DNA of 64,000 nt, from contig NC_091118.1 in assembly GCF_040183065.1 (NCBI RefSeq), forward strand, positions 212,405,029-212,469,028, read 5' to 3'. Position numbers and translations under genes: made by a program. This document shows, in pieces, positions 43,259 through 53,999 of this stretch. This stretch comes from Periplaneta americana. Taxonomy: Eukaryota; Arthropoda; Insecta; Blattodea; Blattidae. The notes beneath the pieces were generated by a model. It was not told the origin of the DNA. It made no database searches and worked only from the letters and a program-made list of their open reading frames with translations. Position 1 is the stretch's first letter. The number at the start of each line of letters is the position of its first letter.

Positions 43259-44492
43259 AGGCCGTGTCTCAAAACTCTAGTCCATATTCTAAATTATCTT
43301 TCTATCAACGAAAATAAAACCATCATTATTCCATTCTCATTATCTGAAAAATGTAATAAACCTCCTACATCTATATTAAGTATTAAATTACATAATTCTG
43401 ATTGTTGTCTTATACAGTGTAAATGTCCGATTATTAGAGAGTCCTCTGAAGTTAAGTATTTAGGCATAATTTTCGTTAATCATTTAAAATTGAACCAACA
43501 CATTAATTACCTTTGTAATAAATTACGTAAAATAGTATATTATTTTGTTTTATTGAGGAATTACTTGTCAATAAGTTTATTACGTACAATATATTTAACT
43601 TTATTTCAATCGGTAATTATGTATGGAATTATAGGATGGGGTAGCTCATTTAAATCCAATTTTAATCCACTTCATTTATTACAGAAGAAAATAATTAAAA
43701 TATGTCTTCATAAACCTATTGATTTTCCATCTCAAAATTTGTTTCTAGACTTTAATGTACTTAACGTAAGACAAATTTATTATATTATATTAATAAAATT
43801 CATACATAAAAATCGAAATAATTTTGAATTGTATTCTCATAGTTATGAAACAAAAGGTATGAATTCTTTAAGATTGTTTGAACCAAAATGCAACACTGCT
43901 ACAGTATTTAATCATAGTAGTAATTTAGGCCCAAGAATATATAACAAATTTATATTTAAAAATCCTAATCTTGTCAATTCTAATAGTTCTAGTATTAAAT
44001 TTAAAAAGTTATGTATAGATTTTATAAAAATTGAAAAATTGTAAATTTAAATTTATATACTATAATTTCAAATTGTATTGTATAATTATTAATTATAATT
44101 GTATTGTATAATTATTAATTTCAATTCAGGAATCCGCCCCTGAGCACGAGTTCTACTCTTTCAGGGGCGAGCTAAAGTTTCTCTGTATATTTTATAATTT
44201 ATGTTACAATTATTAGCAAAATAAATCAATAAATAAATATTACACACTAGTGACTAGCAACTAGGTGACTTGTAAACTACACACTTTAGATTTTCATATC
44301 CGCATTTGCTGAGTGATTAGGTATCCATGTTTGTTTAGTGAACAAGTCATCAATTAAGCATTTTCGTTTACTAGCTACTACGGACTTGCTATGCACTATG
44401 TAGCTTTGGATCATGATTCTGACATCATTTTCGACAATTTAGACAACTATCTAGTTCACTTCAGCTGAAAATGTAGCTTTGAGACACGGCCT
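43259..44492. mobile_element. TA-flanked MITE (AGGCCGTGTC ends) carrying a LINE
   Basis: AGGCCGTGTCTCAAA at 43259 and its complement TTTGAGACACGGCCT ending at 44492 are perfect TIRs flanked by TA. The related sequence at 45160-45170 (CAGTTCATATGAGTTT) shows the uninterrupted site with a single TA. The LINE at about 43287-44240 lies inside. The internal CACACTAGTGACTA matches 28156-28202. Confidence 0.85.
43293..44042 (+). pseudogene. LINE reverse transcriptase C-terminus (CR1/Jockey-like)
   Basis: An open frame of about 250 codons ends in TAA at 44042. It shows an ENKTIIIPF-type segment, EVKYLGIIFVNHLKLNQHIN and then LSISLLRTIYLTLFQSVIMY with GIIGWGSS. These are the palm-end and thumb blocks (KYLG..., L...Y..L..S...Y.I..WG) shared by CR1/Jockey-like LINEs. 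The catalytic YADD part is upstream and missing. Untranslated sequence and an AATAAATAAATATT tail end near 44240. Confidence 0.8.
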
Positions 44493-44532
44493 TATGTATT
44501 TAGATATTCAGCTGCATTCACCTGTTGACAAA

Positions 44533-44592
44533 ATGGCGGAACGAAATGTGCCATCAGAAAAAAAAAAGACTGAAGTTATTAAACAGTTGAAG
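44533..44592 (+). CDS. Possible short 5' exon (20 codons), unidentified
   Basis: ATGGCGGAACG at 44533 opens MAERNVPSEKKKTEVIKQLK and meets AAG then GTGTGA, an acceptable donor, in phase 0. The paralogous sequence near 45195 lacks the ATG (ATAGCG) and is disrupted. It could be a real first exon of a gene nested in the IFRD intron, or a fragment of an older duplicated gene. No family recognised. Confidence 0.2.
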
Positions 44593-45049
44593 GTGTGAGA
44601 ATGATATAGTCCTAAGCAACACAGACAAACTTTTATTGGAAAGCGTATTAAAGGTTTAGAGTTCAATGCTATTAAATGCGGTATCATAATTTCTTCGGCG
44701 TTTACTATGTACTTACGTCATTTGTTGAGTAATTTTTGTAATATTTTACTAGCAGCTTCCCCATATGCGTAAGAAATGAACTCGCACTAAAAAACATTTT
44801 TGTTAAAAGTGTGGCTTTGGACTATCTCATTCTCACCACTTCAATTGTTTAAAAATATTGCATTGTTAAGATTTCGCGAATAAAGCAAACATTGCTAGAA
44901 TTCGCTTAAAAACTTGAATTATGTTTTTTTCTCTCATTCGCGTTTCAGTAGTGCTTCTCGCGACTTTCACGGACCTGTACTTACAAGATTTGAACAGGAA
45001 ATATTAATAAATGTCATTATTTCGGCGTCATCCTCAGTTTGGTGTTATT

Positions 45050-45270
45050 TCTAAAATTATGTATATTCAAGTTTTATAATCGTGGCTCAAGATATTAAAC
45101 ACGATAAGAGTGGTATATATGCAGCAATTTCAGCATCAGTTTTGAGTTTTTTTACAGTTCATATGAGTTTAATGCATACCTGCATTCATTTGTTGACAAA
45201 ATAGCGAAACAAAACGTGCTGTCGAAAAAAAAAACTGAATTTATCAAACAGATTGTACCAAAAAATGAAC
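45050..45270. repeat. Local duplication, right block
   Basis: Partner of 43140-43256 plus 44493-44590. The TGCATTCATTTGTTGACAAA block parallels TGCATTCACCTGTTGACAAA. It lacks the MITE and so shows the pre-insertion sequence. Confidence 0.65.
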
Positions 45271-45309
45271 TGCACGTACCAGCTAGCATACAGATCATTT
45301 AAACTTGTA

Positions 45310-45505
45310 CCAGAGGCGTATACTGGTTAAAGGTTTTGGGCTACCGCTGACCCTATTATTACACAAAATATATCTAACAATTACTTTAATTTTAATTACT
45401 ATGGTAAAACTAATAATACAAAATTATTACATTATGTTATATTATAAACTTTTTGTTTTGTAATTTCCTTGGGCTACCGCCGGTAGCCCGCAAAATACGC
45501 CCCTG
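45310..45505. mobile_element. hAT MITE, copy 2 (196 bp), inverted relative to copy 1
   Basis: ACTTGTAC at 45302-45309 and 45506-45513 is a perfect 8-bp duplication. It reads as the reverse complement of 36756-36950 at high identity and has the same GGGCTACCGCCGGTAGCCC palindrome at one end. Confidence 0.94.
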
Positions 45506-45513
45506 ACTTGTAC

Positions 45514-46879
45514 TAAATCCGTACAATTGTACCAAAAGTGGAAACACTGGACTGAATGTTGGAGATTGTGTGAATATTCATAATCTAGAAGACATGTGAT
45601 TGGCAGAATCGGCGCTTAGCAGAAACAAGGACGGTAATCAAAGCCCCACTGGTGAAGAAATGTAGGAAGCGCTCTCCAACGTCAGGGGGGTTTATCGTAG
45701 ATACAAAGTACATCAGCTCGTCTTGGTGAATGGTTAATCTTGATTACTATCTTCATATCTCCACCGCATCGAATATTATAATTTATGACACATTTGGTAG
45801 GAATGAGAATTTCTTCTGCATCACGTGTGTAGCGCAGAAAAAGAAAAACTTGAAGGTTTATATTTCTCGAATATGTATCAAAATTGAGGTCTTATTTTCG
45901 TAAAATAATCATCTAAACATTTAATTACCTTCAGGTTCTCGGAATGTTGTAATGTCTGCAGAACTTAGTGTTTTGTAACTCGTCCTTTTAGTTATTGCAA
46001 AATATTGCATTTTGAAGGAGGTTTGTTTTGCAGGCTGATTTTTTTATACCGATAAATATACATTGTTACACACTAGGGTTCGAATTGATTAAAATATAAA
46101 GTAGCATTCTGAAGATTTACCATAGGCCTGTAGCGGGAAGAAAAGTGTGATTGTATATTTTGAGTATCGTACATTTTATTTTGTTAAGTTTATTTATATA
46201 CGCTTTAACATCTATGGTCATATCGCGTTTGTAGGATCTTCGGGTGTATCAGGAGGTGGTGGTTTTTTTTTTTTTTTTTTTTTTTTTTTACTATTGTTGG
46301 TTTCCTGTTCCTATCGTCATGTGTTGTAGATGGCTCGTGTTCATGTGACTGGTTTTAAATTTTGATTAATGATTGGTAATTGAGGCGGTGATGAATCATG
46401 GCATGTACATTTCTAATCTTGCATTTTCCTTTGTGACTGAGGAAAACCATGAAAAACCGCAGTCAGATTTGTCGGCGACGTTACCTTCTGAACCATCTCG
46501 GTCGGTTATTTAAGTACATTGATAATACTGTACGCAATACTTGTTAAATCTTCTATATAATATGAATTAATCAATAATCTTGTTAGCTAGAAATCCCGCG
46601 CTCTTAGCGGGGAAAGTTGTTTGACGTGGGGAAATTTTCAGCCCTGTAAGATTGCGCAATCAATGGAGTACGAGCTCTCATTGTTACCTAATGTCATGGC
46701 CGCTGCACAACCTGTTGATTGTCAACTCATTTCACCACATGTCTTAACTCCTCTGATCGCTAATATGAGTAATGCACAGAATTTATATACTGTGCGATTT
46801 CTACCGGGTTCGTCAGTTCGAGTCCAGGTTTTCGTTAGTGAAGAAGTATCATTAGTTCAGTATTATGGTGCATTACAAA
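45514..46879. other. IFRD intron 1: no firm feature
   Basis: It contains a poly-T run at 46264-46289 and a 90-codon frame at 46621-46893 without recognised motifs. Confidence 0.35.
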
Positions 46880-46985
46880 ATGGAGAACTTTGACGATAGT
46901 GCGAGTGATATTTTAGACATCAATTCGGAATTAAACTTTGATTGCTCACTGCAAACTAGAAGGAAAAAACCGGATAAAATAAGAG
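46880..46985 (+). CDS. Possible exon, unidentified acidic-then-basic peptide
   Basis: ATG at 46880 opens MENFDDSASDILDINSELNF followed by DCSLQTRRKKPDKIR. It reaches a donor (G then GTAATA) in phase 1. The charged composition looks like a protein N-terminus. A later stretch near 47385-47580 (SFCFHCESQLHIEISREELR, then VIHMFADKFIEAEG) also looks protein-like but is interrupted. This may be a decayed gene or transposon ORF; no family recognised. Confidence 0.25.
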
Positions 46986-47086
46986 GTAATATTTTTTTAT
47001 ATTGTTATTGAATAAGTCTATAAACTAAAATATACGTTACCAGTATATTATATATATATATATTTTTTTTTTGCCGTTTTGTCCGA

Positions 47087-47380
47087 TAAGTTAGTTTATT
47101 AATTTTTATTTTTGGGGTCATTAAAATAATTTCCTCCAATTCTCGTTGATTTTTATGTACTTTTTTTTTTAATTTCGTTTTATTTCCCAGCAATCTTGCA
47201 TACAGTATTTTATTATAACGAAACAAAATATGCAATTTTTATGTTGCTTTTTCTTTTTTGCTGTTGACCCATAAGTTATTTTATTTATTTATTGGGCCAT
47301 TAAAATCATTTCCTCCAATTCTCATTGTTACGTAATTTTTTTAAAATTTCGTTTTATTTCCCAGCAGTCTTGCATACAAA
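47087..47380. repeat. Tandem duplication, about 170-bp units
   Basis: CATTTCCTCCAATTCTC-like and CGTTTTATTTCCCAGCA(A/G)TCTTGCATACA blocks occur twice, at about 47118-47210 and 47300-47380. TTTATTTCCCAG in both resembles a splice acceptor. Confidence 0.65.
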
Positions 47381-48218
47381 ATTAATAGCTGCTGCTTTTC
47401 CAAGTTCGTATCAACATTCGTCCGATTGATTCTGAATGATGAAGCCTTTAGTTTCTGTTTTCACTGTGAATCACAGCTACATATCGAGATTAGTAGAGAA
47501 GAGCTACGCGTGATTCATATGTTTGCGGACAAGTTCATTGAAGCGGAAGGTGAACGTGTTCGAAAATTTCCTCTAATCATTGTTTTGTGAAATGAGAAAC
47601 TTCTACGTACCATTCATAAACGTTGAGCGCTTCTGTTCTGTGAAGCTTGTTGTGCTGACAAATGTCCCGCATTTACGGACTAGTAAAAGAATGGATTTTC
47701 ACAGCAGTGCAGTAACTTACGTAGAAAAAGCATATAACTATACAGAGAACAATGTTTTCAAACATTTGAGTCTGCTAAATTTAACATGAGTGTTGAATTT
47801 TCAAAATTGTGTGCTTTGCCGCCTTCAAAATGTGTAATGGCGCAACAGTCGGATATTCATTGTTGCATATTGTTTTGACTTTAAAAATTAAAATTCGTCT
47901 ATGTAAATAATGAAATCATGAAAGCTTATTTTAAAGGTAAATATTATTAGTAGGAACCGTATTCTGTCCCAGGGCGTACGGAGATAAGGTTAGTTGTTCA
48001 TAGACTATATTGGCGTGACGTCATATTTGGCGCATGGCACAGGAAATACTAATTGCATCTTGTTTGTGCTTAAGTTGACGTTCTATTCATGATTCAAAAT
48101 GAATGTTGAAAATGCATTCTAGTGACAAAGATGACTTTTCCCACAATTTAAATTATTTGTTCATTTATGTATTTAAATTATTTTTACTGGTACTAGCCTT
48201 CTCTTCCATTCAAGCAGT
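47381..48218. other. Protein-like but interrupted sequence, then AT-rich DNA
   Basis: Frames at 47385-47580 and 47580-47789 (+) have a non-random look (HCESQLHIEI, MRNFYVPFINVERF). They are broken by stops and match nothing I know. Confidence 0.25.
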
Positions 48219-48227
48219 ATGAAAAAC

Positions 48228-48230
<3 letters not shown>

Positions 48231-48282
<52 letters not shown>

Positions 48283-48615
48283 CCGTGGCGCTACAGCCCG
48301 TGAAGGGCCTAGACCGACCAGCCGGCTGCTGGCCTCACGCCCACATGCCGAAGCAGAGGTGGACGATCATCCAACCAGAATGGAGGTATCGTGTGGAGGT
48401 GATCCCCCCAGCCGTTATAGCCGGTATTCGCAACCGGATTTCGATACCTACCGTAGCTCCCCAAGTGCATCACGATGCTGGGTGGGTACCGGTCCCATAC
48501 ACTGGCCGAAATTTCATGAGAAAATTTCTTCACCCATGAGGACTCGAACCAGCGCGCATTTCGTAATGCGAGTCCTAGGCAGGATATCTTAGACCGCGAC
48601 GCCACAGCGCGGGAC
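48231..48615 (-). mobile_element. SINE family C copy 2, with (AAT)17 tail
   Basis: ATGAAAAACATA at 48219-48230 and 48616-48627 is a perfect 12-bp duplication. Because the AAT run lies inside the left duplication, it is the SINE's own tail ((ATT)n on the minus strand). The head GTCCCGCGCTGTGGCGTCGC and box B match the copy at 15581. Confidence 0.93.
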
Positions 48616-48663
48616 ATGAAAAACATAGAAAATATAAATAATATCAATATAGAAAACAATGGA

Positions 48664-48665
<2 letters not shown>

Positions 48666-48713
<48 letters not shown>
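48666..48713. repeat. (AAT)n microsatellite
   Basis: About 16 AAT units, 50 bases to the right of the SINE. There is no SINE attached to this run. Confidence 0.9.
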
Positions 48714-48714
<1 letters not shown>

Positions 48715-49210
48715 GTAAGAGCAAAATGTAGATATATTTAGTTACATGTAATTCTAAGAGTTAAAACAGTTGCAACGTAGTATTAAATAAGATAATTTGG
48801 ACCAAAGGAATGATTAACATAATGAAAGAAAATTGATATATTAAAAATAAAAATAATATTCTACAAAAGTAATATTTGAAAAAAGATGATATTCTAGAGA
48901 CGAAAAAAGGTCACAGTACAGTAAGGCCCGAAAGTCTTGTCACCCCCCCCCCCTCCCCCACTTGTATGTTGATGTGCATCCATTGTTTGATTTCCCTGAA
49001 TGCCTTCCTAACAGCTTGCTTAAAATCTTTGTCTGGTATCGATGTTTCGAGACAAGCTGCTTAATTATTTCCCAAAGGGAAATCACACCTTTGCCGCGGA
49101 AAATTTCACATAGGATATGGCGCCGCATCATTTTGTGCCGCGACAAAGACGGTGCCCATACTGATGTTCTGGATCACTAAACAAGCTGAAATGTAAAGTA
49201 TTAACCATTG

Positions 49211-49968
49211 AGCGTATTCCGAATCTCAGCGCTGAGCAATCTAATGACATCACGGTGTTCCGATTTTCACCGATGGAGTCACTGATGCTCCACCGGTGTC
49301 GCACCGGTGCCATCAGCTTGCAGAGGTTGTGGCAGTCTCCATCAGCCATCAGTGAATCTGATTGGTTTTTGTATAGGGCGGGAATTAGCAGACGAATAAC
49401 ATCGTGCACTGTTGTGTCATGGCGGTGTGTTCTGCTGTATTGTTTGTAATGAGCACAACGTAACAATATCGTCGGTTTCTTGGTAAAAGTGACGAATCCA
49501 AAATTGAAAATTGTTGGGAAAAGGCATTTAAAGGTTTAATGATCCATCCAAAGATCCAAAGATAACTGTTCTTCTTTAGGTGTTAGTAACAAGTTATTTT
49601 GAAGGTAAATGTGCTATATTATTAGTTTTTAATATATAAATTATGTCTTAAATTTTCATAAAGGTTGGATGCCTTGGAATGTGACTTGGCCACTTTTACC
49701 AAGAAACCGACGATATGTTAATGGCTTATGAGCGAACATGTCAACAGACCAGTTATTACTACCGGTTCAAGAAATAAATTATTGTTTATGCTCTCTTTTC
49801 TTTGAACGAGATGGCAGTACGGAAATTTCGCAAAATTTTGCTAGTGTAGCACAGACAACTTTTACAGTCGCCGTGATAGCCATCGATCCTTCCAGAAGTT
49901 TTGTTCTTATTTCGCTGCAGCGTGACGTCATTGTTGTCCACCGGTTCGGTGAGATTCGGAATACGCTG
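49211..49968. mobile_element. MITE family X, copy 2, interrupted
   Basis: ATTG at 49207-49210 and 49969-49972 flank it. The ends AGCGTATTCCGAATCTCA and TGAGATTCGGAATACGCTG are inverted repeats. Without the 243-bp insertion and its 4-bp duplication it would be 511 bp, against 506 bp for the copy at 14911-15416, to which it is closely similar throughout. Confidence 0.92.
49470..49712. mobile_element. Innermost MITE (243 bp) with empty-site evidence
   Basis: CGTCGGTTTCTTGGTAAAAG at 49470 and its complement CTTTTACCAAGAAACCGACG ending at 49712 are perfect 20-bp TIRs. The uninterrupted family X copy reads ACAATATGTTAATGG (15159-15173). This copy has ACAATAT, the insert, then ATATGTTAATGG. That is a 4-bp ATAT duplication, or AT if the TIR includes the terminal AT. 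Confidence 0.93.
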
Positions 49969-50045
49969 ATTGTAACACATCTGCTGTGACATGTTCAAAA
50001 TGGATGCACATCAACATACAAACAAGATTTTCAGACCTTACTGTA

Positions 50046-51717
50046 CTATGAAATAAAATACTTTGCATTACAATACACAACACCATGCATGGTAGTGTAA
50101 TGTGTGATCGTTGTAGACCTACATTCTTTGTGATAGTGTAAATAGTAAAAATAGCGTATTCTAGTGTATAATTATAGTTTACACAAATTAAACTGTAAAT
50201 ATCAACCTAATTGTTAAAGTGGCCCATATTTTGTTCTGCCCAACTTGACGAAACAAGAATCGCGTAAGCCGTTAGTGAAGTACTTCGATTGCTAGATGGA
50301 CGTGCGTCGTCTGCTTAAAAACTCCAGTAATATTTAATCTTATAGCCTTCTGGGACAAAGTACGGCCCCTAATTAATAGCATTAATTTTATGGCTTCATG
50401 AAGTCCATTTTATTTACGACGTTTTGTTAATTTTATTGGAAGCTTACGTTGTTCCATAGATAAAAGCCAGTGCTTTTCTTCTGGAGAAAAAGGTAGTGGA
50501 ATTCTTTGTAGAATATTTTATAGCGGAAGGAGAGTGATTGCTGTCAATGCTCGGGAATTTTGTCGTTTTTAACCTCCTTGAATTCAAAGAAGACTTAAAT
50601 GCTAAAAATATAATTATTCACACATTTTTCGGTCCCATGATGAAAAATAGAACAAAAAGGTGCCAACTCCGCCAGATAAAAAATGCGGGGTAAAACTGTA
50701 TGGACAGTTGTCGAGATTAAGTAGAGAATGGATAGTACACTCCGCTTCAAAATGCTATAGCACGTTTATGATTTTATTACTTTGGTACTTAGGGGTGCTA
50801 TTCATAGACATTTCGCAGCACGCGCTAAGAGCGTACTAAGCTAGCCCCGGCTATCCACTGGTTACTTGTACAGAATTCAAAACATATCCTGTCGCTAACA
50901 CTGGTTTATGAATACGAAAAACGCTGATCATCCACCGGAAACCCGCGCTAAAAATGTCTATGAATACGGCCCTAGGAGTTTAAGTGTCAGAACTTAGGAT
51001 GCAGTCAACTTACACCCAACATTTCAATTCATTTGCAATGAAACATTATGTGCAGTGCAACCTCATTAATATTTTTATAATGCTACTGTATTTCGTAATG
51101 TGCATGGGGTAAAAATGTGAAGATATTAAACATATATGTTACGATACAAGGTTGAGAAGTGCTTTTACAAAATCGATGCGAGTTTTTCAGTTTCCGAGAT
51201 TTTGTAATGCACTTCACAAACGTGTATTGTACAAAATTTTTTTTGCACAATCGTATTTTTAAAATTGCAAATACAATATATTTTGCATTGAAAATTTAGA
51301 GCAATGTTATTTCAAAGCCTTCGCAAAACTGCACTGCAATGATACGAAAGTAACAATACATGCACTGTAATGGGTCTATTTCAGTATAGTATTATGTTAT
51401 GAAGAATTGTTTCTCTAGCAACAAGTTTCTGTGTGGGAATTGTAACTTTCAAGGCCTAACAACAATAGCCGTAAATACAACAAAAACACGATCATGCAAA
51501 AAAAAAAAAAAAAAAAAGGATATTGTCGATAGCTCTATTTACAGATCGCCCAAAATAGCGCTTATCACAAGACTCACGCAGAATCGCCCGATTTGCGGAA
51601 ACCCTGATAGGGTATGGCAAATGGGAACCGGAGGGCTGAGAACGTGCATTCTTTTCTCTCTAGTTTCTAATTCCACCACAAATACCCCACTTCCGACAGC
51701 TCCCTCACTGAGTAAAC
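50046..51717. other. IFRD intron 1: no supported feature
   Basis: AT-rich. A 20-base poly-A lies near 51500-51519. No exon-like frames. Confidence 0.4.
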
Positions 51718-51729
51718 ATTTGCCCCAAT

Positions 51730-51991
51730 GTCCACACCTGTGGAGTAATGGTTAGCGCGTCTGGCCGCGAAACCAGGTGGCCTGGTTTCGATTCCCGCTC
51801 GGGGCAAGTTACTTGGTTGAGGTTTTTTCCGGGGTTTTCTCTCAATCCAATATGAGCAAATGCTGGGTAACTTTCGGTGTTGGACCCCAGATTCATTTCA
51901 CCGGCATTATCAACCTCATCTCATTCAGACGCTAAATAACCTAAGATGTTGATAAAGCGTAATAAAATAACCTACTAAAATGATAAAAAAA
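51730..51991 (+). mobile_element. SINE family D copy 5
   Basis: ATTTGCCCCAAT at 51718-51729 and 51992-52003 is a perfect 12-bp duplication. The body ends AATAACCTACTAAAATGATA plus an A-run. Confidence 0.94.
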
Positions 51992-52315
51992 ATTTGCCCC
52001 AATTTTCGGGAAAAATGTCCCAACTTGGCAACTATGGACTAGGTCTCTGGGTTACTAACGAAATCACGATTGCAACATTGACGTTACGAAATATTGCTGA
52101 ATTCTCCCGACAGATGGCACAGCACTGGGATTCTGAAGGCGTGCCAACATACCTGAATAGCGGTTTTCAATGTGTGGGTCATGATCCGCTTTTTTATATT
52201 TCTTTAAGTTTTTACGTTGGGTCTGATAAATGTAATAATACATACCACTCATGCATTCATTATAATAGCTATTGTATTTAAACTGGTTACTCTACATTCA
52301 TTTTCAATGTTCCAG

Positions 52316-52429
52316 CCTCTGTTCAGAAACCTCGTGTGGACACAATTGGAACATCTGATGAGGATTCTCTCAATGACAATGCAAGTGTCATCAGCATCTT
52401 GTCGGAAACGAAAAGCGTCATTGAAGAAG
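52316..52429 (+). CDS. IFRD: IFRD1/2 homologue, coding exon 2
   Basis: The acceptor is AG at 52314-52315 (TTCAATGTTCCAG). The frame enters with two bases and reads SVQKPRVDTIGTSDEDSLND then NASVISILSETKSVIEE. This acidic, Ser-rich leader matches the disordered N-terminal stretch of vertebrate IFRD1, which also has an SDEDS-like and an ASI.T/VIS-like run. It leaves in phase 1 at an AAG|GCAAGT donor (GC at 52430-52431). The alternative GT at 52433 would shift the frame and run into a stop in exon 3. An alternative acceptor exists at 52325-52326 but breaks the frame. Confidence 0.85.
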
Positions 52430-52518
52430 GCAAGTGACTCTGTCTTATGACTTTGAATACCGACTGGGTTTCATAGCTGTTCAGGGAGTTCTGAGGAGGT
52501 TTTTTTTGTCGTTTTCAG
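52430..52518 (+). other. IFRD intron 2: 89-bp GC-AG intron
   Basis: The donor AG|GCAAGT is the strong consensus seen in GC-AG introns. The acceptor is TTTTTTTGTCGTTTTCAG. Only this pairing keeps the frame across exons 2 and 3 (phase 1). Confidence 0.8.
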
Positions 52519-52684
52519 GAGGTGACGAGGTGGATGAGCAGACCCAGGAAGAGGTGTTTGAAGAGAAACTGAGGGAGGCAATCGACGGAATGAATCAGAA
52601 GTCAGCACAGGGTAGAACATCGTCCCTGGAATCTGTTGCCAAGGCTTTCATTAAGAAATGCATACCGGATTTCGTGTCTGACAG
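52519..52684 (+). CDS. IFRD: IFRD1/2 homologue, coding exon 3 (start of helical repeat domain)
   Basis: The frame reads GDEVDEQTQEEVFEEKLREA, then IDGMNQKSAQGRTSSLESVA and KAFIKKCIPDFVSDR. It aligns with the first conserved block of the IFRD domain (E..YKLKG.ID...DKSA.TR..ALE....A....L.EF...R). It ends at GACAG|GTATGA in phase 2 (GT at 52685-52686). Paired helices, charged and Lys-rich, are expected in this ARM-like region. Confidence 0.95.
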
Positions 52685-52768
52685 GTATGAGCTTTGCTTT
52701 GTAGAGCTCAGCTGGTTATAGTGAATATTTAGTTTAAATAACACTGCCTTTTTTATTCTTGAATAATA

Positions 52769-53420
52769 CAGGGTGTTTCGTAATTCCTATTACAAACTTC
52801 TAGGGGTTGTATAGGGGACTTAAGTAGGTGAAGTTTTGGTTAGGAACCCATGTCCGGAAATTTATCATTTCGATGCAAAATCGAAGATCGAATCGATTTC
52901 ACATCTCCCACTTCACTAGAGACAATGAAGATCTTCCTCCGACTCTACAGGAGTCTCATAAACAAGGTTCTTCATGTGGCCCCAAAGGAAAAAGTCGGGA
53001 GGAGTTAAATCTGGCGATCGTGGTGACCAAGGAGTTGAACCACTTCAACCTATCCACCTTTTCCCGAATGTTGGTGGAGATGTTCGCGAACGGCAAGTGA
53101 AAACTGCGCGGTTGCGCCATCATGTTGGAACCACATTTGCTGATGTATTGCCAGTGGCAAATCTTCACATAACTCTACCAGTACCTCTTGCAAGAAGGCC
53201 AAGTACCTAGGACCCATTAGGCGGTACGTGGAACCATTCTTGTAGTGCACACTGGCAAGAGCTCATTGTCTCTAATGAAGTGGGAGATGTGAAATCATCT
53301 TCAAACTTATTTTGCATCGAAATGATACATTTCCGGACATGGATTCCTAATCAAAACTTTATCTACTTAGTCCCCTCTACAACCCCTAGATGTTTGTAAT
53401 AGAAATTATGAAACATCCTG
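52769..53420 (-). mobile_element. Mariner-like DNA element with long inverted ends (652 bp)
   Basis: CAGGGTGTTTCGTAATTCCT at 52769 and its imperfect complement ending GAAACATCCTG at 53420 are flanked by TA. The inverted similarity extends about 110 bases at each end (CTTCTAGGGGTTGTA, GGACATG). The interior holds the minus-strand transposase remnant. The element lies in IFRD intron 3, 84 bases after exon 3. Confidence 0.85.
52890..53250 (-). pseudogene. DDE transposase remnant (mariner/Tc-like)
   Basis: The minus strand reads RLMGPRYLAFLQEVLVELCE, then QQMWFQHDGATAQFSLAVRE. After a frame break come ARFNSSRLFPLGPHEEP-type remains. The WFQHDGA motif holds the second catalytic Asp of the DDE/D family, found in many ant and termite mariner-like proteins. 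The first and third catalytic parts are deleted or scrambled. Confidence 0.7.
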
Positions 53421-53757
53421 TATATGGCGTGCTTATTTTTTTTCTTATGATTAGGCAACGCATTCATTCTTAGAACCTGCGCAACTTGCTCTATCAGTTG
53501 ACCTTCAAAACATTCAAGAAGTTCTGCCCAGGGTCATATTGCTTAGGATTCCCGGGTCATAGCATGTCCATATTTCCTACACTTTCGATCTCTAAATTTT
53601 TAAACAAGATTATACACTGTAGGATGGCTAAAGACTTTGACACCTGGAAAATCATGAGTCCGGTTTTCTAAACTAACATGAATTCAGTGGACGGTTTACA
53701 GAAAAAGTCTTTTACTTCTAGAAGTTTAGAAGAAATGAATAAAATTGTTGAACTGTC
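53421..53757. other. IFRD intron 3: no supported feature
   Basis: Short unassigned sequence between a mariner-like element and a microsatellite. Confidence 0.35.
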
Positions 53758-53845
53758 CATTCATTCATTCATTCATTCATTCATTCATTCATTCATTCAT
53801 TCATTCATTCATTCATTCATTCATTCATTCATTCATTCATTCATT
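53758..53845. repeat. (ATTC)n microsatellite
   Basis: About 22 uninterrupted CATT units. Such tracts can shift in length between individuals. Confidence 0.95.
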
Positions 53846-53999
53846 TAATATATTCCATAGATCTTACATGAGCAATGGAGCTTTAAGATGTGGAACAAGT
53901 CAAAATTTTACGATATTACAATTACAATTTTTACAAATTTTTACAAAGTATTTCAATTTTTAGTTTTACAATTTAGTAATTTTCTACAATGATGAGGTG

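Larger units (their letters stand above)
48919..50043. mobile_element. TA-flanked Tc1/mariner-like element, outermost of three nested insertions
   Basis: CAGTAAGGCCCGAAAGTCTT at 48919 and the complement of CAGTAAGGTCTGAAAATCTT ending at 50043 are TIRs flanked by TA. Both inner ends carry GTATGTTGATGTGCATCCAT or its complement. Without the family X MITE (49211-49968) it would be about 363 bp. No transposase remains. Confidence 0.85.

Noticed and set aside
46621-46893. 90-codon frame before the candidate exon at 46880
   Set aside because: No recognisable motif; it runs through the start of the better candidate in another frame.
48309-48659. 116-codon minus-strand frame as a gene
   Set aside because: It is SINE family C sequence; the same frame occurs in the copy at 15581-15925.
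53754-53963. Frame with repeated SFIH residues
   Set aside because: It translates the (ATTC)n microsatellite.
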